From: Patiria pectinifera
Taxonomy: Eukaryota; Echinodermata; Asteroidea; Valvatida; Asterinidae
Direction of reading: 5' to 3'
Length of the DNA: 64,000 bases
NCBI GenBank assembly: GCA_029964075.1
Contig: CM057144.1
Coordinates: forward strand, 10,873,281 to 10,937,280
Made by a program: the position numbers and the translations under genes. Shown here piece by piece: positions 24,501 to 36,500 of this stretch (position 1 is its first letter; every line of letters begins with the position of its first letter). The notes below the pieces were generated by a model. That model had not been told where the DNA came from. It searched no databases and saw only the letters and a program-made list of their open reading frames with translations.

Positions 24501-27500
24501 ACTGGCAAAAGAATGGCTTTATCAGATCTTTATCATGCTGCCACCATTTCAGTCATGTTCCCTGTATCCAATAACAGTACCGAATGATAATGTTTTTGTG
24601 CAAAAAAAGGAACGAGACGATTTTTCCTTCAAGCCTCGCATTGGTTACGTTGATTTGAATAGCAAAAAAAACACACTATGGCCATGACAATCTGAAATGG
24701 TTACGGGATTAGCGTTCCCACAGCAGCCTTTGAAATCCTTAAGTTTGCTTGCAGTCCCCACACGTCACAGGCTAGCCCTTGAATGCCCGTTTATCTGCCC
24801 AACACATGTTCAGGAAACACATCCAAGCACCCTTATTTCCTCCACGGTCCCAGCATGGTTGGTCTACACTCACTCACCCCTCCACATTGTCCATTTCCTG
24901 TTCCCCTTTTACCCGGCCAAATTTTTTTTCTCCCTCTTTTCCTCTTTATCAGATTTTTATTCATTTCCAGTCAAATTTGAATACCTGTGGGCCATATTGC
25001 AATAAGGATATTAAAGGGACAGGCCAGTTTAATTTATATTTTAATTTTTGTTTTTTTTCGCGGAAGCTTGTGGCATCAAACTTTGTGCTCTAACCATTTG
25101 AGGCTATGTAAAGCAATGGTACATGAAGCTGGAATTGACATTCAAAAATTCCTTCAAATCACTCCAAAAACCAGGTGTTACACTTTGTCTTATTAGGGGT
25201 AGTTTAGGATAAAAATTTAAAAATTATTTTATTGTAGTAATTTAAATATAATTTTAAGGATAAATTTTTATGTTGTAATATTTCATAGTTCTATGTACGT
25301 ACGTTGTAAAACTAAAAATGTAACTGCAAGAAGAACAGCATAAATTTTATGAATCTAAGCAGAATATGTAATTAGGGCCCCCCCCCCAAAGTTCTGCTTC
25401 CGATTACATGGCATTCGAAAATAGGGTACGTAGGTAGGGAATTTTTTTTTGGCAATTTTGTTTGTGTATGGAGGTTATCACATGGAGGTGTCTGCGTGAA
25501 GTCACTTTTTGATGATTTTGGGGTTTTTTTTCTCATTTTTTTCCAAATAAGGGTAGGGGTTGTCAAAATACGCTAGGTAGGATAACCAACACAGAACTGT
25601 GGGGGGGGGGGCCTTAGAAATTACATCATGTAAAAAGAGGAAAATATTGGTGTAATTTAAATTAATTTGAAGTTGAAAGGACTTTTCAGTTTGAGATGAC
25701 AAATATTCATGGTATACATTTTGTATTTGTGATAGTACATGTACCAACCTTGCTGACACTTGTGCTGTTTACAGGCACATTATATTTGCTTATTTATTTA
25801 TTTATTTCTTGTTCTTTTTTCCGTCAGGCTGGAAAGTCGGCAAAAGAGAGTTGGAGCCTGTTTCATGAGAGCGTCGACACAGTACAAATCCCTCTACTCA
25901 AGCTACTGTGCCAACCACCCTAAGGCTGTCCATGTATTACAAGACCACAGGTAACATGCACATCTGTGTCCTTCAGCTGGATACTTTACCGACATTGAAT
26001 CTGTCCTAAGGTTGTCCATGTATTACAAGACCACAAGTAACATGCACATCTGTGTCCTTCAGCTGGATACTTTACCGACATTGAATCTATCCTAAGGCTG
26101 CCCATGTATTACAAGACCACAAGTAACATGCACATCTGTGTCCTTCAGCTGGACACTTTACCGACATTGAATCTATCCCATGGCTGCCCATGTATTACAA
26201 GACCACAGGTAAACATACACATCTGTGTCCTTCAGCTGGATACTTTACCGACATTGAATCTATCCTAAGGCTGCCCATGTATTACAAGACCACAGGTAAC
26301 ATGCACATCTGTGTCCTTCAGCTGGACACTTTACCGACATTGAATCTATCCCATGGCTGTCCATGTATTACAAGACCACAGGTAACATGCACATCTGTGT
26401 CCTTCAGCTGGATACTTTACCGACATTGAATCTATCCTAAGGCTGTCCATGTATTACAAGACCACGGTAACATGCACATCTGTGTCCTTCAGCTGGACAC
26501 TTTACCGACATTGAATCTATCCCATGGCTGTCCATGTATTACACGAACACAGGGACGGCACAAATCTTGGTGTTTGTGTCGTTAACCCTAAACTTCTTCA
26601 GTCCTCCAAAATCCTCCTGGCTGTTTTGGAGGATTTTGGAGGATTGAGGCTGAAAGGCAAACAAGTGTACATGTAAGTTGATTTTGAAGGATGCAATGTG
26701 TCGAGTTTGTAGGCTGTACCCAGCATATATTATCAGTCATGCATAATTGAGCCCTGCATTATGCTCGATATCATCCACACTGCTTCTGAATGTCATCGGC
26801 GCTGCCTCAACCCATTATAACAGTGACTGTTTTCGATTTTGAAAGATTGAGGCAATGGTCACCCCTCAAATTTGACATGGTGGCAATTGCAGGATTTTGC
26901 AGGATTGAGGATGGTTCCTAGCCAAAAGGGCCTAGGGGGTTAGGGTTAGGCTGGTCTCCTTACCCAAATTGAATTTATCCTATGGCTGTCCATGTATCAG
27001 AAGTTTACAGGTAACTTCTAAATCAAAGATCTGTGATGGACAGAAGGATGTGGTGTTCCTAAGCTGGACAGTTTACTGAAATTCCAACGAAATCAGCAAA
27101 TCAGTACATATATGTCAGAGATCCACTAATTCTGTGTAACATATTATTATTTGCTCGTATTTCTCCCCTCTCCTCTCTTTTCCCGCTTTACAGCGAAGAA
27201 CTTGGCAAGTTTATGGAGAGTAAAGGAGCAGCCAGCCCCGGCATGATGACGTTAACGGTCGGCCTGAGCAACCCCTTCCGAAGGTTAGACAACTTCATCT
27301 CCTCCTTCCAAGAACTGGAGAGACATATATTAGTAAGTGATCATTGGTGAAACCATTTTGGGAATTTTCGAAACCGAGGCTTCAACTTCAGTTTGGGATT
27401 CAGAAGTCAGACCTTGAGATGAAGCCGACGTTTCAGGAAAGTTTCTCTTGTAAGGCCATGCCCGAATTACTTGGCTACGGCTAGAAATAACACACAAGTC

Positions 27501-30500
27501 TGTGGAAAGTGGCTACAGCTGCTAGCCAGTGGCTTCCATAGGTACACTTGTTGTTCCTGGGTGTAGCCAAGTGATTGGAACAAGCCTTGTTACAATTGTT
27601 GGCTGTCATGACGTGGACGTAGCCCCTTTTTTTTACACGATATCTGAGGTGAAACCAAGGTTTACATGCACCCTCAAAGGTGTCCAAAACACACATGCCC
27701 AACCTTACAGTAATCAGTGATGTTTTTGTTGTATTTTGGCTACCAATTCGCTCAATTCTTACCAGCTGTGAAAAAAATTGATGGTAATAATAACTGTATG
27801 TAAAAACATCAATGCACTAATATGTAAAAAGAGCATCACTAAATTCTGGATAAATATAATGAGGAAGGAAAAAAAAACGAAAAATTTGACTGGTTCACTG
27901 CCCCATAGGGTTGTGCACAGATTGCTCCCATGCCGAGGATGCAGTGAAATGAACGCAGGTGTGTTGCCTTGTTGAGTTGCGATCGGGTCAATCAAGGTCA
28001 TTGTGTACTACACAATGACGCGATCCCATAATCTCGCTAACTGCTTATTGAATTTGACAGGCCGTTAACCGAGTTAGTTTAATGTGAGACAGGTTTGTCG
28101 GGTCACAGGAGGTCATTCTGAGCAAGTGATTGAAATGAAACTGATCGTTTCTGACAGTGAGGCGGGAGATGTCATTAACATGAGTTGGGGATTCACCTTG
28201 TATGAATATTATTTTTGGTTTTCATTTTACAGAGTTCACATTCGGACAGAATCGAAATTCAGACCAGTGTGTCGGTGTACAGAGATATCAAAGTAAGTGA
28301 TATTGATCATTGATTAGAAATTAAATAATTGATTAGTACAAACAACAGCCTATCCATCCCAAATCTTCCAAACTCCCACGCCTTGGTTCAATTGTCAAAA
28401 TACTGGTTAGCAAATTTACGCACTATGCAAAAAAATGCTGAGAACCAGTTACAAGCAATACATAACCCACGACGTTTTGGTTGGTAACCTGTTTTTGCTT
28501 AGCATATATTTTCCGTGCTTAGCAAACTATAATTGCTTAACAGCAACATGAAATTAGCAGTGACGGGAGACCAGTTCCGATAATACATGTATCACAGAAT
28601 TGTTAAACAGAAAAATTTACTTAGCAAGTCGCTATGCCAGGCAACCATAAAGTTGAGAACCAGCTCCACCCTTCTTTTAAATTCTCAAGACCAAACAAAA
28701 AATTACAGAATTAAATGTATATTTATTTATTCCACCCCCTCCCCCCTCCCCCCGACCATCAGGTTGAGAACCAGTCCCACCTGTCCCTCTTCTTAAATGT
28801 TTAATGACCGGCCGGACAGATTAAATCCAGAAATACATCTTTACCCCCCCCCCACCCCCTTCGACATGACAAATTTCTGTTGCCACAACTGGTACCAGTT
28901 ACACCACCGCCGCCGAATTAGTCACCAGTGCAGAGATGACAAAGTTCTATTGTCATCAGTTTTTTTCCTTTTCCTTTTTGTTTCCGGCAGAACCATTGTT
29001 TACGAGTCAGGAAATTGAAGGAATCTGAGCTGGAGATCATGACGGGCACGATACAAGGCTGGGAGGGGGAGGTGAGTCAGTGACTCGTTAAAACCCCCCT
29101 TCGCTATTTTGGACAATTGACCTTTCCATAATAGATTGCTGTATTGTTAGACCTCCCCCTATTTACTCTTTTTCTGTTTTATTTTAATGGATATCCAAAT
29201 GACTTTACGTTTGAAATTAGACAGTTTGATCTTCTGTAGTTGTCAGGACGATTATTTGATTTCATTTGATTTATATGTTTCCGTTCCTCATCATAACAGT
29301 AATGAACATTATTTTAAAGCCAGAGTCCATCATTTGCAGCTATCCAAAAAGTAACTGGCGTAATTATTGCTGAAAAACATACTTGGTTGAAAGATAGTAA
29401 GGGGACTAAACTCCCTGTGAAATTGTTCTTTCTGGCAAGCTGTCATTTTGAAGAAATCAACAAAAGAAAGGCCTTTCCAACGGTGCTTCTTAAGACGCAC
29501 CGTAGGAAATTCAAATTAGTAGTTCGTTTTGTTATTCGGCAAAGCGCGCGCAAGCATTAGCACGACGCATACGCGCACACGGTTGCTATAATTCGTCGGA
29601 TCAGTGCGCGACATCGCGTTTAGCTGCAATCGGCTCAGTGAGAACGTGTCTCGGACGCTGAATACAGGCCCAATTCAAAACATGATTCAGCAACTTTTGA
29701 TTTGAAATCAAGATCCTAGAATGCTGTTTTTCTCGAAATATACAGCTAGGGATGAGCTGAAACTTCATCAGTTTAGTTGTTCAGACCCCTTCTTTAGATC
29801 TTGAACACTGTTGTTGCTTCAAACGAAAAAAAATGCGCAAATTACAAATGATGGGCTATACCTTTAGTTCAGCGGACTTTACAAAACCAACGTGATGAAT
29901 GACAGGGGCTGGCAGAAAGCCAAAGCTTGTACTTGTATTGAAATAGAGTGTGTAAGTTGACCCTAGAAACCAGGGATATTTTTGAGAATACAGCGCATCC
30001 GGTAATCATGCATAGGATCTACAACATGTGTAACGTCCTATCGTTTGCATTATTTTGTGTCCTGACTGGACCCATCCCATCAATGGCAATATATGGGTAT
30101 TTTGAAAGAAAAGAAAGCATTATAATTTACAACGTATTGAAAATATAGAAAATTGATGACTATGTTAACATTGAAACTGTTGACCCCAATGTCCATTCAA
30201 TCGATCACACGGACAACAAGTTGGTAATGTCATGGCCTAGTGGTTAAGAGCACCGGACTCATGTTCTGGTGTTTCAGAGGCAACAGTGGCGTGGGTTCGA
30301 GCCCGCCGGCGGACACTTGTGCTCTTAAGCAAGGCACTTAACCATTATTGCTTCGTCCTTCGGATGGGACGTTAAGCCGTAGGTCCCGTGTGTTGCATAA
30401 ATGCACGTAAAAGAACCCAGTAAAAAACTTATTGCTAAGAGAAGGGGTTTGCCCCGGTGTTTCTGGCCTCCTGTATAAACTCCCACGTGGAGTATTTAGG

Positions 30501-33500
30501 ATAAGAACCAACCAAGCACCAAGAACCAAGAACCAAATTCAAACATGGGAGTCTGTGACTAGACTAGTCAGTGTTTGGTACCAAGACGTTCACATAAAAA
30601 GCAAATGTGGACTGGCAAGAGACTTAATGCTTTATTATTTTTTGCATGAATCAAATCACCTTTTCATATTGCAATGCTTGAATCCGCTCGAATCCTTATA
30701 ATCCTTCTAAAATCCTCCGTTGGCTTTTAAACGATTTTGGAGGATTTAGAAAGGTAGAACCTAATCAGTATAACTTTATTTGAGATCTGAAGCCCCTGGA
30801 AAGTCTTAGTACAAAAGAGTGTTGTTTTATACAGAAAGGTTTCTTGCAAAAATGCAACGGCCATTCATTTTTAAATGTTTCTATTTTTGATATTCTTAAA
30901 GGGTATTGATACATACGGGACGGTTATCAAATTCATCAACGCCGCCATAATGGTCGACGGCATCAAGAAAGAACGCTTCTTGCTTCTGTTCCCCTCCTGC
31001 CTAGTGGTACTGTCCGCAACGGCCCACATGAATGGCTACATCTTCCAGGTAGGTGGAATATTCCATTAGTCAGAGGTAAAGTGAAGCAGAAAACGCTGCT
31101 TGGCAAATTTATGTACTAAGTTCACATCAGCGGAGTACCAGCCAAGGGTAATATGCACTGCATGCTAGTTTTGACTGGTAAACTGTAGATATTAGCACCT
31201 CTGTGAAACTGATTAATCCTAACTCCCTAGACCCTTTTGCTAGGATGTAACCGCAATCCTGCAAAATCCTCCAATTGGCCTCATGGAAAAATAGCATGTA
31301 GCCTCTATCCTGCAAATTCCTCCATTATTTCTTGAATATGGTCCATGGAGGGGTGACCACTGCCTGAATCCTGCAAAATCCTGCGGCAGTGACTGTCGAT
31401 ATGTTGAGGCTTGGCCAGTGACATCCTGGAGCAGTACGGAGGTTTTCAATCATAATCCAGGCCTATATTTATGCACGGCTGAGCAAAAAACAACACAAGG
31501 TCCGGCCCAAGACCTTGACAAAGTGCATCCTACGAAATCAGTAATGCACTTTTGCCATGTAACCTCAATCCTCCAAATCCTCCACTTTGGCAAAGAGGAT
31601 TTTGAAGGATTCAGGGCGGTTAGGGTTAAAGTTGGTGCTTAAACAATAACAAATCTTCACAAGATGGAATTTTTGCATCGGGGTGATATAAAGCAAATTA
31701 GGTTTTGCCCTTCAATAACAAATCTTGTTTCTATATCCATTTTGTCCAGTATAAAATTCCACTCGCTGCCATCAAGACTAGTCGGCAGCCGGACACCAAC
31801 CCCAACTACGTGGCCTTTGACTTGACCGGCGGGTCCACTGAATGGCAGACTATCGTCTGCGGCAGTCTGATGGATCGAGAGGACCTGCTGGACACGATTG
31901 ACGAGATGCAGAACAAGGACCGGCCACCATTGACGCCAAGCACTCCGCTCACGCCGGTCCCGCCCATGTCACCGGCCATGCTGCCGCAGTCGCCCACGAT
32001 GGCAGCCAGTCAGGCCAAGAGCAACGTAAGGGATAATTTAGAAGTCCGAAGACTGTCTCCCGACTTTCTGCAGAATTCTGCATTTTTTAAAGCATTTTTT
32101 TACGCACTGACCAATAGTCAGGCTTATGTAACTGACATGCAGATCCTTGTCATTTGATTGGTGAAACTCACACCACATGACATTTGTATTGCTCCCATTC
32201 ACGCCAGGGCTCAAAAAGTCCCATTTGCCCATGGTGAATGGGATTTACTATTCAACAGTTGGGATCATCCTTGTTCCATGGCGCGATATTTGTGTGCAAA
32301 TGCATGCTGGTGTGCGTGTTGAGCTTTGCATGTTTCGCGTAGTGCATATTGTTCCCAAGAGCCAGTAGCTACAGAGGTGGGTTGAAATATTTTGTGAAAG
32401 GGTGGTTTGGAAGAGAGAAATACATTTCCCACCAAATTTGTATTGAAATAGAAGTTTCATTTTAACTGTAAATCAAATGACAAGGATCTATATGTCAGTT
32501 ATATAAAACAAAAATTGAGTTGCTTTAAATTGTGAAATGGGAGTAATTTATCCCTCGGTAAAATCTGGACTTTTCCATTTCACAAGGCTAAAAAGTCCAG
32601 ATTTGTTCTTGCGATAATATTCCTCCCATTCTGCTCTGAGCCACGCAATACTTGTATAATATCTGATCGAATTAATGATCAGTTGAAAGTTATTAAATAA
32701 ATAATACAATGGAAAACTGCAGGAACACTGTAACTCTGCTCTACCAACTGAGCTACACGTATCAAAAATGTCCAGTTCCTCCATGCAATATTTTGGGTTT
32801 TGTCTTTTTCTTTTTCCTTGAGGAGTCCTTCAGACAAACGAGTTAGGGTCAACAACTCTTAGCGTATTTGTATGCTGCAGTTATGTAGCGAAGCCAGTTG
32901 ACCTGTTGCGGTACAATCGCGTCAACGCAGCTTGTGAAATATTGTCCAAGTGCATGATATACATGTACAAATGGACGCGGAACGCCAAACATCTGAGACA
33001 AACAAAACTTAGCGTACAAAAATTCCATAGGGTTGTCTAAGGGGCGTGGCTAACTCGTAAATGGCGATCAGAAATAAGTTGAATAATTTCTCAACTAAGA
33101 GAATGGTTCTGAAAAGAACCAGAGGTATAAACTTGACGTTCCGATCAGTATGCTCTGACCGTCTTCAGAGCATAAGGGTTGTCTAAGGGGCATGGCTAAC
33201 TCGTAAATGAAGATCAGAAATAAGTCGAATAATTTCGCAACTAAGAATGGTTCTGAAAAGAACCAGAGGTATAAACTCAACGTTCCGGTCAGTATGCTCT
33301 GACCGTCTTCAGAGCATACTGACCGAAACGTCGAGTTTATACCTCTGGTTCTCTTCAGAACAATTCTCTTAGTTGAGAAATTATTCGCACATGGTGTTTT
33401 CGCAAACCTTTCATTATTTAGTATCTCCACCATGCAAAGCCTCAAATCTTACAGAAATAAGTCGGGAATCAACTCATAAGACTGGTCACAAGTAGCGGGG

Positions 33501-36500
33501 AATGAATGATGAAGTCATCATAATCACTGGGCGGCCGCAGCCGAGATGGATGAAACCAAACTCTTCCAGACTCTCTTGTCAGCCCTGGCCGTGGTGATGT
33601 CATCAACGTGCTGGCTCACATCATTACATACAGTGTCAACTGAGGCCAAGTTCGCGCAAGGACTATAGTTAACCATAGTTCAATGGTGTGTCATTTGTGT
33701 GCATCTAGTCGACGTGTGGTTGTGTGTACTGTAGTCGACTATTTGGAACCAACCTGCTGGGGCTGGTTGCATCGCTGGTAACCAATCAACGCACATTCAT
33801 AATTTAATAAGAGTATGGTTGGAATAATTGGTAATAGAGTTTGAGTTTGTCACAACGCTAGAAAAGATAAATCAGGATCTTGCAAAGTATATGATATTTC
33901 TATTGCATACTTAAATGTTAAATCACGTGGTAAAAAAACATTGATAGTGATACACGAACTCGAACTCCACATCGATAGCATGCATCTCAAAAAAAATATG
34001 CGCACATGTTATTATTGATTTTTTATTTTTGACAAACAAACAAATACAGACATTAAAAACAAAATTCTTTGGCAGTAGTACATTATTATTCACAACAAAA
34101 AAGGTATGCACATGTATGTGTACATGTAAACCATTTACCTGTACTTTTGATACACCAGCGTTGAGACGCGTTCGCGTTGCTATTACTGCGTAGGCATAAG
34201 GTACATCACAGATCAACCACTAGTCGACTAATGGTCCTTGCCAGAACTTGGCCTCAGTTGAGGGGTCTCCGCCCTCTGTTGGGGCAAGGCAATCTCCAGC
34301 AGATGAGGTCGGAGACAACTTGCTCTTTGGCTCTATAGCAGTGGCCGGCAATGATGAAGTGCCTTTGTCATATTCATTTTAATAGCCTGTCATGGGACCA
34401 GAAACAGGCTGACTTGTGGTAGATTTGTTTGGACTTGATTACAACTCTTGAATAAGTATAATTTGACTTGGCATTAAGTTGTGATTGACTTGAGCATAGT
34501 TCTGTCCCCAACCTAAAGTTCACCAAGTTTACTCTGATCTCCCCCCTCCCCACTCCAGTCATTGACCAGGAAAGAGCGTAACAGCTCCTCCACCAGCCCG
34601 ACCCGGACCAAGGACTCGCTGACGACAGTGTTCACCAAGATGAAGCTGAAGACTATCAGCTGTCTACGACCAGGCCCCCCGGTCAGTCCCATCACAGTCT
34701 GGGCTCTGAAGGAAGGACAGGCCAAGAGTCCCAAGAACAAAAAGAAAGCCCTGCACGGCAGCAGGAAAAAAGGTCAGACCAAAGTTTATTTCTTTTTTTC
34801 CCTTTGGGGTGGTGTTTTGCATAGGATCGGGAAAGGGTCAGGGGTTCACATCCAGCTGCTGGCCATATGTTGTGTCCTTGGGCAAGCCACTTTACCCCCA
34901 CTTGCCTCTCCCTACCCAAAAGTATAAATGGGTACCGGTATTAGATGCGGTGTAACCTGCTATGGACTGGTATCCCATCCAGGGAGAACAGAAATCTCGG
35001 TAATTTCATGCCACTGAAACCGGAGATAAACGCCGTCCCGATGGGCCATTTTGGCTCTTTACAGACTTTAATACTCTTTGGGCAATGCTGTAACAGAACT
35101 GATAAGACCAGAAAGACCAGCATGCCAGAGTCGCGTTTAAATAAATAATTCCAAAGATTTGTATTAAGTTTCACGTTCAAAATAATTGTGAAAGACTGCA
35201 TGCCAAAGTTGAACCATTGCAGTCGTTCAGAATGACTCCAATCAATTGAAACATGCCGTGTACAGTTTGCATGTCTGAAGCCAAATTGTTCTTGGGTCGA
35301 CTTGAGTTGCTCTTAATGCCTTCTGGTTGGGTGTGACTCTAGAATGTGACACTGTATACTGCCCCAGACTGCCCAAGCACAGCATCGTTTCATCTGGGAG
35401 TAAAAACAGTACATACTACTGCTACTTAAGCGACCATGGTCGAGCTGAAACAGTATATATTACAGTGTAATACAAGTGCTGATTTGTTAACGCTAACCCT
35501 TACACCTTTTGTCAACAGCCGAGAAGAGCAAGACCCTCCCCATGGATAGCGCCGCCCACAAAGGGGTAGACACCCAAGCCTTAGAGGAAGACAATCGCAT
35601 CCTGAAGGTGATAGAGGCTTACTGCACCAGCGTTGGATCCAGGAATACCATCAACTCAGGTAGGCTTGGGTTTTGCGGGTATCCAGGATTGTGTCGTGTT
35701 TTTCATCAAGTCGACTCGATTTACTCTCAAATTTTAGAACGGGGTTCAAATTCTTGGAGCTGCCAAGCACAGAAATTTGCTAAGCATTGAAAATATGTGC
35801 TTAGCAGAAAAGATTACCAGCCAAAATCTCATGTTATGTATATTGTCTGTGACTGGTTCTCGGCTCATTTCTGCTTAGCGTGTAAATTTTTTAAGCGGTA
35901 TTTTCTGCTTGACAGTTCCGTGTAATTAGGACCACGTGGGAGGAAGCAGCTGCGATTTCGCATGGCCGACTGTCTTGAAAGCTGTTTCAGCATTTCTTTT
36001 TCATAGTTCAGTTTACTCTAAAAAAGCAGCATGTTGGACTGAACAAACGTTTTCTTTGAAATCTGTGTATTATTATTTTTTTTCTCATGAACTTGCCTTT
36101 GCTGAAGAGAGCTTTTCTAAGAACTTCATGAGACACCAGCAAGATTTGTTTCGGAGGATGGACTATATAAAAAAGTTTGAGATTCTTGATACTCGTGTTG
36201 TTTTTATAGGTGTAACAAGCTAAAGAATCACTGAAACCAATTTGTACCTTTGGACATCTTACCAGTGGACATCTTTTGTGATATTTTGTTGATGGTGAGC
36301 AGTGAATGTAAGACCTGTTGCTCTACGAGTTGGATTCTGTTAGATTTCGAGAAAGGTATCGGGTTAAGCCTTAGGGTAAGCTTCAGTTCAACATCTGCAG
36401 ACTGTTTTCGGAATGTTGCAGAATAGACCTACCCATTAAGCCCCGCCCCCGTGACTTTTTTTGACCAATCACAGCTTCGACTGCTCAACCAAGTGTCACA

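Noticed and set aside
25919..26557. CRISPR-like array of direct repeats
   Set aside because: Units are 86 bp, contiguous, without unique spacers, in an animal intron; it is a simple tandem expansion of an exon border.
30229..30310. A functional tRNA gene
   Set aside because: A and B boxes are present but no cloverleaf with paired acceptor stem is apparent, and the sequence continues into a body shared with another copy, so it is a SINE.
32725..32760. A tRNA gene on the minus strand
   Set aside because: The D-arm sequence is excellent, but the anticodon and T arms do not follow.
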